Shown: positions 50,560 through 61,900 of the stretch, in pieces
Layout of the letters: every line of letters starts with the position of its first letter
Position numbering within the stretch: the first letter of the stretch is position 1
Assembly: GCA_035582835.1 (NCBI GenBank)
Contig: JAYKAV010003092.1
Coordinates: 12,785-76,784 of the forward strand
DNA length: 64,000 nt
Source: Phoebastria nigripes
Taxonomy: Eukaryota > Chordata > Aves > Procellariiformes > Diomedeidae
Direction of reading: 5' to 3'
Translations under genes and position numbers: made by a program
The notes under the pieces: model-generated
The model's database searches: none
What the model was told of the DNA's origin: nothing
Seen by the model: only the letters and a program-made list of their open reading frames with translations

Positions 50560-51342
50560 AATCAGTTTGCCCAAATATTCCACGACATTTACAAGAATAA
50601 TAGTTTGCCCTTTGGTTTAGATTTTTAGAGAAGAATGGCAAATATTTTGAGTTTTAAAGAATTTTAAAAGATGTTTAAATCAAGTGGGATGGGAATTATT
50701 ATAACTAAACATTTCAAAGAACCTGACACAAAGTGCTTCCCAGATCTTTGCTTCTCAAAAATATTTGACATATCTTATTAACAAAATTTATACAAAAAAG
50801 CTTTCAGAATCCTTTCCCCCAAAATAACTAAATCCCCTTTATTTATTACAAAAACTCTGGAGAACACACAGACAAAAACCTTAAGATTAAACATTTTTTG
50901 AAGGTCATCTTTAACTGTCTCCTTATAAAGAACAAATCAGAAAAGGAAGTTACAAAGAGACATTGTTTTAATATAAAATTAAGACTACTGTTTGCAGAGA
51001 TCACCATGCTTCCTATACTACATAAAGGGTAAAAACTTATAGTTCTTGAATTTGAAGATCAAAATGCAAGTAAGTATAGGTAACACATAATATTTTGTCA
51101 ATTGATGTAAATTATTTCCTGATCATTTTTCATATGAAGGATATGGCTATTAAATGTGAGAAGAAATTTTAGACTGTATGAAATACTGTTGGTTTTTTTC
51201 ACGATTACGTCTCCTAAAGTAAGTACAAACAAATGTTCAGTAAAACACATAACTACACTTTGCAAATAGTAATCTGACTAGATCCCAGAACATCTATTAC
51301 TGTTAAGATTAGGCTCATGCAGTAACCAGGAAGTAACAGAAG

Positions 51343-51364
51343 TTTTTTTTAAAAAAAAAAAAAA
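51343..51364. repeat. T8-A14 run
   Basis: Eight T joined to fourteen A, a perfect self-complementary start that can form a small hairpin. Simple sequence. Confidence 0.85.
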
Positions 51365-52062
51365 CACAAACCTACACAACAACAACACAAGAGAGAGAAA
51401 AAAAGACAGAGCTGCAATACTTGACTTCCTTTGCGCTACAGGTGGCTCCAGCTTTAACCTGAGACAAAAAGTTGTTAAAGGCCTCTTTTTCTTAAAAATG
51501 TAAGAATGATAAGACTTGCTGTCCTGCAAAAATTCATTCTGGACTTCCCTTACTTTTTTTGGCCTCAACTGATTTTTCTGATTGTAAAACATTAAATAGT
51601 TACTATCTTTTAGAAATGGGAAGATGCACTTCAGTGGAGACTGAAATTACAAAATACATATACACATAGCAAAGCATATACCTGCAGATTTTAATGTCAG
51701 TTTAGACTGAAAGAAATTGTAAATCACAAAAAAAGGAGCTCATGGTGTACATAAGATGAGTTAAAAAATAATATTGTTACCTGAAATAAAAGAAATCGAG
51801 TGGAATGAAGAACAGACAGAGAAACTGTGACTGAACATGTCCTTTCATTGTGAGGCCTGTGAAAGAATAAGGAATTTCTTAGGGAAATTTTTTAAATTTT
51901 TCATTTGAAAAAACTAATAATGTGTATTGTTTCACAAGGAAAATGAAGGCTGGTTGTAAAAAGTGAATTTCATTATTACCAGGGATTGCAACAGGCCTGA
52001 ATGCTAGAAGCTAGAATAAAGAAAATCATACAAGAAAAAAGTTCACATTAGAAGTATTGAGC

Positions 52063-53596
52063 AACCCATGGGACCCAGTAAGATCCATCCTAGGGTCCTG
52101 AGGGAACTGGCCGACGTAGTTGCCAAGCCACTCTACACCATATCTGAAAAGTTGTGGCAGTCAGGTGAAGTCAACAGTGACTGGAAAAAGGGAAACATCA
52201 CATCCATTTTAAAAACAGTAAAAAGGAGGACCCTGGGAACTACTGACCAGTCAGCCTCACCTCCATGCCCAGTAAGGTCATGGAACAGATCCTCCTGGAA
52301 GACATATCGAAACTTATGGAAGGCAGGGAGGTGATCAGAGACAGCCAACATGGCTTCACCAAGAGCAAAAGCTGCCAGACTAATTTGGTAGGCTTCTACG
52401 ATGGAGTAACTGCATCAGAGGACAAGGGAAGAGCAACTCATATTACCTACCTAGACTTCTGTAAGGCCTTTGATACAGTCCCACACAACATTCTTGCCAC
52501 AAAATTGGAGAGATACGGGTTTGACAGATGGACTATTAGATGGATAAGGAAGTGGCTGGATGGCCGCATCCAAAGAGTTATAGTCAATGACACCAAGTGG
52601 AAGCCAGTAACGACTGGTGTCCCTCAAGGGTCCGTACTGGGACCAGTACTATTTAATATCTTTATTAATGACATAGGTAGTGGGATTGAGTGCACCCTCA
52701 GCAAGTATGCAGATGGCACCAAGCTGAGCGGTGTAGCTGATATGCTTGAGGGAAGGGATGTCATCCACAGGGACCTTGACAGGCTTGAGAAGTGGGCCCA
52801 TCTGAACCCCATGAAGTTCAACAAGGCCAAGTGCAAGGTCCTGCACCTGGGTCAGGGTAATCAACAGTATCAATATAGATTGGGGGATGAATGGATTGAC
52901 AGCACCGCTGCGGAGAAGGACTTGGGCATACTGGTGCACAAAAAATTGGACATGAGCCAGCAATGTGCACTTGCAGCCCAGAAAGCCAATTATATCCTGG
53001 GCTGCATCAAAAGAAGTGTGGACAGCAAGTCGAGGGAGGTGATTCTCCCCCTCTGCTCCACTCTCATGTGACCCCACCTGGAGTACTGCATCCAGCCCTG
53101 GGGTTCACAGTACAAGAAAGACATGGACCTGTTAGAGTGGGTCCAGAGAAGAGCCATGAAAATGCTTAGAGAGCTGGGACACCTCTCCTACGAAGAAAGG
53201 CTGACAGGGTTAGGGTTGTTCAGACTGCAGAAGAGAAGGCTCCAGTGAGACCTTATTGCAGCCTTTCAATACTTAAAGGGGGCTTATAAGAAAGATGGAG
53301 AGAGATTTTTTACCAAGGCCTGTAGTGACAGGACAAGGGGCAATGGTTTTAAACTGAAAGGGGGTAGATTTAAATTGGATGTAAGGAAGAAATTCTTTAC
53401 TNTGAGGGTGGTGAGACACTGGAACCGGTTGCCCAGAGAAGCAGTGGATGCCCCATCATTGGAAGTTTTCAAGGTCAGGTCGGACAGGGATTTAAGCAAC
53501 CTGATCTAGTGAAAGATGTCCCTGCCCATGGCAGGGGGGTTGCCTAGATGATCTTTAAACCTTCCAACCCAAACCATTCTATGATTCCATGATTCT
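52063..53596 (+). mobile_element. 5'-truncated, inactivated CR1 LINE with 3' tail
   Basis: CR1 ORF2 begins abruptly near 52063-52068 at [20 protein letters not shown] and runs through the RT motifs [33 protein letters not shown] and the thumb region [19 protein letters not shown] to the C-terminal FKVRSDRDLSNLI and its natural stop TAG (53507-53509). A short 3' UTR follows, ending with the CR1 signature CCATTCTATGATTCCATGATTCT-like octamers (53575-53596). Damage: a frameshift in an A-rich stretch near 52211-52226, in-frame TGA at 52244-52246, 53069-53071 and 53246-53248, and motif C reading YADG instead of YADD (GGC at 52715-52717). The element is in antisense orientation to PTPRD. No clear target duplication was found. 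Confidence 0.96.
52265..53071 (+). pseudogene. CR1 ORF2 reverse transcriptase, inactivated fragment
   Basis: This is the longest open frame in the window (268 codons) and covers the RT fingers-palm-thumb of the CR1 copy. The catalytic aspartate pair of motif C is reduced to one (KYADGTKLS), which should abolish polymerisation, although motif A (LDFCKAFD) and PQGS are intact. The true frame continues upstream through an in-frame TGA at 52244-52246, probably a CGA arginine codon changed by CpG decay, and downstream after the TGA at 53069. The methionine at 52265 is internal to ORF2 and not a real start. Confidence 0.93.
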
Positions 53597-54519
53597 TTGA
53601 AAAATGAAAAAATCAAAGGAAATTAAAAGGAGAAGATAGGCTTATCACTTCACCATAACCCAAGAGATTTTCAATGCCTAGAAAAAGCATCTACAAAGTG
53701 TCTGTAAACTCAAATTTTATAGTGATATCAACAGTTAGCTCTCAAAATGTCAGCTCAAATTTTTTACCTTCTTTGAAATTCCCAAATTTTCATTGCCATT
53801 TCAAGCCCTCAGTATGGCTTGTGGTCACCCAACAAATGTTTTAGACCCAAAAACTAAGATCAGCTGGTCTACTTATGTTTTGACATAAGCTTCAAGTGCT
53901 AATTTGAGTAGTGACATTTTTAGGCTTCTCAGGATGACTGTGCTATCAAAACTACAGAAGTAACAAACTTAAAATTCTTCTCAGAAGGTTTTCTTAAAAA
54001 TTGTATAGAACACTTATGAAAAAGTTTTTTGACATGCAGCACACAGGAAAATTAGAACTTTTCACATAATAAAATTATTACTGGGTGTCAGTTTAATGGT
54101 GACTGCTCTGTAAGAGCTATCTTTTACATAATCCAAATAGCCAGCTAACACTTTGTGATGTTACTTACTCTTCTGAAGCACTTTCCTTTCACTCTCCAGA
54201 GTACATGGACACGCAGCGTGGGAGCTTCAGTCACAGACATGATACTGCAACATTAAAACTACACTTAAGGTTAAGATTTGATTTTGACAGATGACAGCCA
54301 CTGCTTCTAAAATCTTAGAAAAACATTCAGTGCTTCAAATTGAGTGTGTGCAATAGAGCAACATTTAGAAAGTGCATTCTTAAGATAGGACATGAAAAAT
54401 CTCTCTGATACTTTTCTTCCAAGACCTGACTAAACTGGTTTTTTCTACTTAGAATCTTTAGACTTGGTTTATTACAAAGATTTTGATGATACTATGAAAA
54501 CTAAAGTGGAAGATGACAT
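53597..54519 (-). other. PTPRD: Intron spacer between CR1 and LTR
   Basis: About 0.9 kb of AT-rich sequence without recognised coding, RNA or repeat content. Confidence 0.7.
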
Positions 54520-54697
54520 TGTATTGGGCTTACATGGACAGATTTTTATAACATGGGGGCTGCAGGGGTGGCTTCTGTAAGAGGAAACCAGGGGCTGCCC
54601 TCATGTCAGACAGAGCCAGGTCCAGCCGCCTCCAACAGACCCACTGCAGGATGCTGCTGAGCCTGTAAGTGATGCTGGTGGTGTCTCTGTGATAATG

Positions 54698-54705
54698 TAT
54701 TTAAG
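54698..54705 (+). promoter_or_regulatory. TATA-like box of the LTR
   Basis: TATTTAAG about 178 bp from the left end of the LTR, where U3 promoters usually place it. GAGAGAGGAGTGAG-like sequence follows downstream. Confidence 0.5.
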
Positions 54706-54829
54706 AAAGGGTAAAAAACACTGCACAGCAGCTGTAAGAGAGGAGTGAGAAAATGTGAGAGAAACAGCCCTGCAGACACCAAGGTTGGTGAGGGAGGGGG
54801 GTGAGGTGCTCCAGGCACTGGAGCAGAGG

Positions 54830-55190
54830 TTCCCCTGCAGCCTGTGGAGAACATGTGGTGAAGCAGGTTGTCCCCATGCAGCCCATGGAGAACCATGGTG
54901 GAGCAGATACCCACACTGCAGCCCATGGATGTCCGTGTGATGCAGCAGGTGGACGTACCCTGAAAGAAGCTGTGGCTTATGGACAGCCCATGCAGAAGCA
55001 GGCTCCTGGCAGGAGCTGCAGCTTGTGGAGAGGAGCCCACACAGGAGCAGGTTTTCTGGCAGGAATTGAGGCCTGTGGGGAACCCAGGCTGGAGCAGTCT
55101 GTTCCTGAAGGACTGCACTGCATGGAAAGGGCCCATGCTGGACCAGTCCGTGAAGGACTGTAACCCATGGGGGACCCATGCTGGAGAAGG
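54830..55190 (+). repeat. Degenerate tandem repeats inside the LTR
   Basis: Units of roughly 40-50 bp recur with the core CTGCAGCCCATGGAG...GGAGCAG: CTGCAGCCTGTGGAG near 54835, TGCAGCCCATGGAG near 54877, CTGCAGCCCATGGATG near 54916, CTGCAGCTTGTGGAG near 55016, and CCATGCTGGA copies near 55131 and 55178. Because the unit lacks stops in several frames, it generates long overlapping open frames on both strands (for example 54606-55370 minus, 54801-55163 plus) that are not genes. Confidence 0.8.
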
Positions 55191-55394
55191 GAAAAAGTAA
55201 GGAGGAAGGAGTGGCAGAGATGAAGTGTTGTGAACTGACTGCAACCCCCACTCCCCATCACACCCTGCACCACTCAGAGGGGAGGAGGTAGAAGAGTCGA
55301 GAATGAAGTTGAGCCTGGGAAGAAGGGGGCATGGGGGAAAGATGTTTTTAGTTTTGTCTTTGTTTCTCACTATTCTACTCTATTTTTAATTGGC

Positions 55395-55400
55395 AATAAA
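55395..55400 (+). terminator. LTR polyadenylation signal AATAAA
   Basis: AATAAA in TGGCAATAAATTAACTTAAT, followed by TCTGTTTTGCTTGTGATGG, a T/GT-rich downstream element. This is the usual layout for the end of R in this LTR type. Confidence 0.65.
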
Positions 55401-55960
55401 TTAACTTAATCTTCCCCAAGTCAAGTCTGTTTTGCTTGTGATGGTAATTGGTGAGTGACCTCCCTGCCCTTATCTTGATCCACGAGCTTTTTCATCCTAT
55501 TTTCTACCCCCATCCTGCTGAGAAGCGGGAGTGACAGAGTGGCTGGGTGGGCACGTGGCAACCAGCCAAAGTTAACCCAGCACACTTAAGCATAACAATA
55601 CAACTTACTGAGACTTAAAGCTGGTATCATTTCTACAAAATTAAAATCCAGATAAAAAAAACAAATAGTTAATTCCATCTTTTCCTTTTTATATATAAAT
55701 ATTCAATTTTCTGAACAGCATTATTTTCTACATCCAGACAATGGTGGCCATTTTTTCCTAGTCATGACTGAAATGAGACATTAAAATCTCTTCAGAGTGT
55801 ATGTGTGAGCTATTATAAAGAATGAAGAGGCTAGACTAATCTTTACACACAGTAGACAAGCATTAATAAATTCTAGAGATCATTCACAGGATTCCAGCTG
55901 TTGTATCAGATATAGGCATAATTCTGTGATGTATTTAAAAAGACATTTAACACGAAGCAC

Positions 55961-55998
55961 ATTTTAATCCCACTGAATTCAGTAGGATCCCTCAGATA
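55961..55998. repeat. Candidate ancient amniote repeat fragment
   Basis: ATTTTAATCCCACTGAATTC followed by AGTAGGATCCCTCAG resembles the ATCCCACTGAATTCAATGGGA-type core of an old repeat remembered from sauropsid genomes. Short and diverged. Confidence 0.3.
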
Positions 55999-58270
55999 TT
56001 AATTTAGGCAACAGATTATATTCAGCTGGAAATTACATGTTAGGAAGTTAAAACACGTTCTTTAAAGCCATGCCATGAATTCCCTACTGACCAAGAGCCT
56101 TAGTTTGTAACATCTGGTATCAGAAAAATATTTAACAAAGGTAAGTAGATAACAAAAGGTACAGATATTCCTACACTATATCCTTTCACAATGATACCAC
56201 AAATGCCTGATTATCTATAATATAATAAACCCCATTATCACAACATTGCCAGGAGAACCTGAATACCAATAAAAGATTTTGTAATTGTCAGTCCAAGTAA
56301 GAAAGAATACTTCATGTCATCATTATGCTGTTTACATGCTGTATGTATACACATAAATGCAACCTGACTACTGCTGAGCTTTGAAATAAATAATAGACAA
56401 AGACACAAAAATGTAAACAGGATAAATTACAACGGAGATTGATCAGAATTGGACTATGCTAAATGAATCTATTATCTTTCTTTGACAAAATACTTGGTTT
56501 TTTAGACACAAGGAAAAAGATACAACTAATCTATTTGTATTGAGATACCAGTCGTCTGTATTCTTCAGTAAAGCATGCATGAAATGGGAAATTAATGGTT
56601 AAAATCAAAACAAACTGGGATTATTGTAAGAACTATAAAACATAGAACAAACTATCCTGAGCTGAGCTGAAAAAAAACACTATAAAGCTACATGGAATTT
56701 ATAACTACTCCTGCAGGATCAGCTTTGGGATTTTAAGAATTTAATTATTCACTTTGCTGCAAAAAACAGAATTAGCTAATGAAATGTGCTAATGATGATA
56801 CAAAGCTAAAAGGGATTGCCTTCCATTATGGTGGAAGGTGTTGCCATCATAGAGGAGGATCTGAATATCACATTAAACAAATTGGATCTAGAGTACTGGA
56901 ATAACAGAAATAAGAGAAGTCTCAGATGTAAAAAGTACAAGGTAAAGTGCTCAAAGACTACTGAAAAGGGTGGTTATTATATCCAGCAGAAAAACACATA
57001 TGTATATTAATTTATCATGGAATTATTAGGAAAGCCAATGAAATGCAGCTTTTTCAAAGGCAAAGAAGTTTTTGAAAATAATAAGAATATATTTTCCTCA
57101 TAGACTTGGAGAAGTACTAATGCTAACAATATAAAAAAATCTAGTCTTTGACAATATTACATCTTTAAGCTTACACAGATTTCAGTTATCCATGTGGAAG
57201 AAAAGTGCATTCCAAATGGAAAAGGTACAGATAGGGTGTACCAGGGTAAGAAAAAGAGATTCCATGTTTCAAGAAAGACTCAATAAGCCAGCCTATAAAA
57301 ATAAAGGCTAACTGCAATTGATAAGTACTTTGGAAAGGAGAACAAAGGGGCTAGCGGGAAGGAGAAGGTTTATGCAAATGATAAGCACTGTTATAAGCAT
57401 AAGGCACAGCCCAAGTGGTTATAAACCAAGGCTAGGTCTCAAAGGAAACCAACTTACCCATTTACCATTTTCAAAACAATAATCGGTTTACTGCCTCAAG
57501 TAGCTGTTCATCCTTTAGGACCCTTCTGGGCATCTTTCAACTAGAACCATACAAACAGTTCACTTGGGATTTAGCACATCTGAATCAGCAGGAAAATAAA
57601 CATGTGAAAATGGTTCAGAGGGAAGGGGCTAGTGGAAAGATGCCACATCAGGAAAATCTGAAACTATAATACAGAATTACCAACACCTGAATTAAAACTT
57701 TTTCAAAAGCAGATGAGCTTCTGAGTGGGTGGCTGCCACTCTCCTTTTCATTAGTCCTTCAACAGTGCTGATTAAGTGTTTTGTGCAGATGTAATATGAT
57801 GGAGAAAACTCAAAAGTGACTTTTTTTCCTTTTTCCCTCATTTCCCCCTTTCTTAAGATTTTACTGGCTGCGTCCACAATAACAATTCTGGTATGAGCTG
57901 AACAAAAATAAGTGTAGGCTATAAATTAGAAATAGTATGAGTTATCAAAAGAGTCATGTTCAAAAACTGATTCAAGATGAAGCTCAATGGTTTAGCACTA
58001 TATGAGAGGTTTATTCTAATGTTTAATAGGCAATTTTTACCATTCTATAGCATAACGCTCACCACTGCCATATTAATAACCTATAACATTCCTTTTGAGA
58101 TTCCATTTCCAAAAAATCTACCTTTTCAAAAACTACATGAAATGGAAAGATGTCCCCTGACAAACCAGAGCATCAAAACCAAACAGAACAGATCCTCATT
58201 CTAATTTATGTTTAGCCACTGACTTTGTCAATGATTTTAAGTTACTTGATCAATCTAGATGGGATTTTTA

Positions 58271-58317
58271 AACTCCCAGTCCCAGTTAGAAATCAATGGG
58301 AGTTGGGCACCCACCTC
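58271..58317. repeat. Candidate ancient palindromic repeat
   Basis: AACTCCCAGTCCCAGTTAGA is followed by AATCAATGGGAGTTGGGCAC and CCACCTC. The arms AACTCCCA and TGGGAGTT are inverted copies of each other, as in the old CTCCCATTGAxxTCAATGGGAGTT repeats of sauropsids. Confidence 0.45.
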
Positions 58318-58851
58318 TCATATGTTTTAGAAAATTTCCCCTTTAACGCTTCAATCAACAGAAAACATGTATTAAAAGAAAATAAAACACAGCAGAAAGA
58401 GATTAAGAAAGTCAAAAGTAAGTATTTTAGAGTAAATATGAATGATTAGGGTAGTGTATTTTAGTAACCAGTCTCCTATCACAGATAATTTTATTTTTAA
58501 GAGTGGCTTAAAGCAAAATGATAGCAAAATATGTGATTCTATGCCCCAAACATTTTACTACCTGATAAAACTACAGAAAAGCATACTGAACATGAGAGAG
58601 GCATCGAACTGGTAATACACTCTTCAAACTTCCAATGTCATGGACTGCATCAAAACCTTAAAATTACAAGATACTACCAATATTCTACATCTCAAGAGCA
58701 AAATATTCATTTTTGGAAGAAAAAAGAGGAGTGTGTTTTCTTTAATCTGAGCTCTCTTTCATGAACAGTGCAGGAGGTAAAATACATTTTATATTATTTG
58801 ACCAGTCTACATTGCAAATTTAAAAATATTTATACCTCATTGGAGAAGAGG

Positions 58852-58916
<65 letters not shown>
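58852..58916. repeat. A run, 65 nt
   Basis: Pure homopolymer A, then GAGAAAAAAGGC. No AATAAA in the 30 bases before it and no target duplication seen, so a retrocopy tail is not supported. Confidence 0.95.
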
Positions 58917-58926
<10 letters not shown>

Positions 58927-61900
58927 GGCAAAACCAAAAAACTTAATGAAGAGTCTATGAATGAGGAGTGAAAGATTAATTAAAATGAAGAAAATCCTTG
59001 TAAAGACATACACACTTTTTAAATGAAAGTCCTAATTCGTCCTTTGGATGTACACTAACAATTCCTAATGACATCTCTTCATTATTTGCAGCTTTGGCCC
59101 GAGAACCATTTGCTTAGCATAGTAAAGTGAAAAACAAGAACCATGGTTAGCAATTATGTGTGATACCATTCTGTTTACCTGATGTGCTATGGTGCTGGGA
59201 ACTAACTCACCAGGACACAATTTGTGTGGAACAGAAGGCTGGCTTGGATGTAGACTTTAATATTAATCTAAGAACAAATTAGTTCATTCAAAATACAATC
59301 AACCATTTGCAGCTACCTGGCTTGTATACATAGACCACATAGTGATAAGCATAGCCTAATGCTGCTTCTGACTATTGCTTCCTGGAAAACGCTATGAAAA
59401 TGTACAACAGAACTTTATACTGGCATACGACAAAAACTACGTTGACCTCAGTATGTTTTTTTCTCATCTTCATAAGACAAACCCTACTGATATCTCAAAA
59501 CACAACAATCTTCCCAAAGCAGAGTTGTAACAGTAAATGTGACAAACTTATGGAAATTCCATATTACAAAATACCTCACAAAAAAACCTAAACATAAGGC
59601 TGAGACTATTTTACGAAAATAAAGAACTTATGGGGCAAATAGCCAAAAAAAACCCAAAACTGTATAGGACAAATGTAAAAATAATGAAAAAAATGAAAAA
59701 TACAGTTTGAGAAGATTAAACTAATATATAACTCAGTCAAGTAAATTAGCTATCTTCCTTTATCTCAAAATCTTACATCAATTTAACAAATAAAACTCAA
59801 AGAATAAATCCTGATTTCTCTTTGTGCAACCTTTTTCTTTTAAATATATGGATAGTTTAAACCTGTAATTAGTATAGTTCTGTTCAAAATGCTATCATGC
59901 AGGTGTCTCTAGATAGTAAAACTTTTGCTTGATTATGTTCATTTGCTGTTGATACTGGCACCCTATATATGAGAAAGTAGCATTTGCCAGGTGATCTACA
60001 GAAGCCTTATGTCTCTGCTAAGAGCCTTTTTCAACAGATACTGTTCTGAACCTTACTCCATCTCTCAGGGGGATCTTGATCAAAAGGATTTTAGCAGATT
60101 GGCAACCCAGCTGAAAATAAAGGAACAGAAACAGCAGTTTGATCCACATGCTGCAAAATTTTCTTAATACATGGCAGTCTGAGTTGTTCTCCAAAACCAC
60201 AAAACTAAGGAATGCATGCCACTATCAGTGTAGGGAAGAGATCCAAGCTCCAACCACCACCAGCTGTCACTGGTCCAAAAGGATGTTATAGGGCAGAAGC
60301 AGGAAGAGAAATAAACTGAGTAAGTGAAGGCAGTTACAGTTGTCATATCTCAAATGCAAGGAAATAAAACAGATGCTGGAGAACAGAAAGAAAATGCTGC
60401 TTGTATGATCTGGTATTACTACTTGTTGACCTCCTTTTCATTCTGTGATCTCTTGTAGCACTGACATACCTACTACTCATCAACACGGCAAAAGGAGAAA
60501 AATGACTTATGTGAGCATTCAGAAAATGAGACAGAGTGCTAAAGGTAGGGGGGAGCAGACACAGAGGGAAAAGAGAAATAGTGACTGAATGCACAAAAAA
60601 TTATGCTCCAGGCTGTGGAAAGTGAATTGCTATCAAGAGAAGTCATACCAATGCCACTNTTAGAAGTGTTTGTATGACCTGACAGTAGATTAACTGATTT
60701 CATGAAATAAAAATGTATCTATTCTATGAAAGATTGTGCCTACCAAGAATCTTGTATAATTGCAATTATTATAATTTGTTTTGTTATGCAATTGTACTAT
60801 TTTATACTATTAGTTGTGTTATTATTTATAATTATTATTACTGTATCCCTAAAAAATAAAATAGGTTACTGATAAATAGCATAGAAAAAATCTGTGGTAT
60901 TTCACACTTACTAAAGTTTCACTTAATAAAATATTATTTGAAAATATTTATTCCGCCATGTTCTTGCATGGTTTGGGCCTTTTCAGAATATCTATGAACT
61001 AACTTATTTATTAAGTTGGAACATTAATTATTTTATGTCCAATCAATTGGTCAATCGATGCATGTTTAACAATTAAAATGAAATTAAGACAAACTATAAA
61101 AGGATCCCTCATTTTCTTTATGAAACCTACCAGTACAGCTCTGTGCCTGGAAGACAGATGCTGAACAGCTGCACTAGGAGGTTACTAAACCATATTTGTG
61201 GGGAGAAGAGGCTATTTGTAAGACATTTTGACCTAATCCCGACAAAAGAAAAACAAGGGAGAAAGGCAGAGAGATGGCAGAAGCTGTATCAAAGTTCTGA
61301 ATAGACCTGAAAACAATATGAAGTGTGTATACTTTGATGTGACTAAAAGGCAGGATGCTACAATATTACTGTATTTCTCAAGTTTCATCACTGTATTTGT
61401 TTGCTGGATATTTCATTGAAACATCTTCAACATTCAGATTAGATTTCAATCACAATGCCTCATTTATAATTCATTTAACCCTATTCTTTACATAGAAAAA
61501 AGTAGCTGAAGCAGATGTCAGGAGGCTACATGTGAATAACAAGCATATGTACTGCAATGGAAAATATATTTCATTTAGTGATTTCTACCTACTAGTAGGT
61601 GATAGTGATAAGATAATGTCTTTATATTAGAATATGAGAAATGCTTTTCAAAAGAGATAGAATTCACATACTTTGAATATTAAATAACTCAAATGCTTTT
61701 TGAAGAAAGTTATTCTAGAATACCATCATGTGAGACTCTGTCAGCATTAACTCATTCTATGAGGTAAGCTGGAAAACACACCTGCATGAAATTTGGTGAT
61801 GTTCCTATTGTTACTAACACATATGCAAATTTGGCTGTATTAAGACAGTTTCAGTATTACATAGCAGGAGAGTAATTGATGCAGCATGTATTTGTAAGAT

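Larger units (their letters stand above)
22574..52062 (-). other. PTPRD: PTPRD intron upstream of the first Ig1 exon, part 2
   Basis: About 29.5 kb of AT-rich intron between the solo LTR and the second CR1. It holds one MIR-type SINE, a few candidate ancient palindromic repeats, microsatellites, homopolymers, a GC-rich block near 23.5 kb, a moderately GC-rich block near 46.5 kb and fourteen or so isolated N bases. The largest open frame (32039-32581, minus) resembles no protein family I know and partly overlaps a candidate ancient repeat. No coding exon, tRNA or rRNA was recognised. Confidence 0.75.
54520..55584 (+). mobile_element. LTR of a second avian endogenous retrovirus family (solo LTR)
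   Basis: About 1065 bp beginning TGTATTGGGCTTACATGGAC and ending CAGCCAAAGTTAACCCAGCACA-like, with TG..CA ends. The opening, the GAGAAACAGCCCTGCAGACA segment and the closing GGTAATTGGTGAGTGACCTC match an LTR type I recall as abundant in neoavian genomes. It includes a TATA-like box, an AATAAA signal and a middle part of degenerate repeats. No internal retroviral sequence borders it, so it is a solo LTR. I could not identify a matching target duplication (flanks GATGACAT and CTTAAGCA), so the exact ends or the family class remain uncertain. Confidence 0.88.

Noticed and set aside
50399..50641. Polyglycine and polyproline open frames
   Set aside because: Produced by the G run and the AC microsatellite, with three alternative frames over the same bases.
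52068..52334. 88-codon frame as a separate gene
   Set aside because: Its first part is the 5' end of the CR1 ORF2 fragment; after the frameshift near 52220 the rest is out of frame.
54606..55370. 254-codon minus-strand frame (and overlapping 216-, 120- and 98-codon frames)
   Set aside because: Lies wholly inside an endogenous-retrovirus LTR; open frames arise from the repeated stop-free unit and exist on both strands at once.
58768..58971. Lysine-rich open frame
   Set aside because: Encoded by the 65-nt A run.
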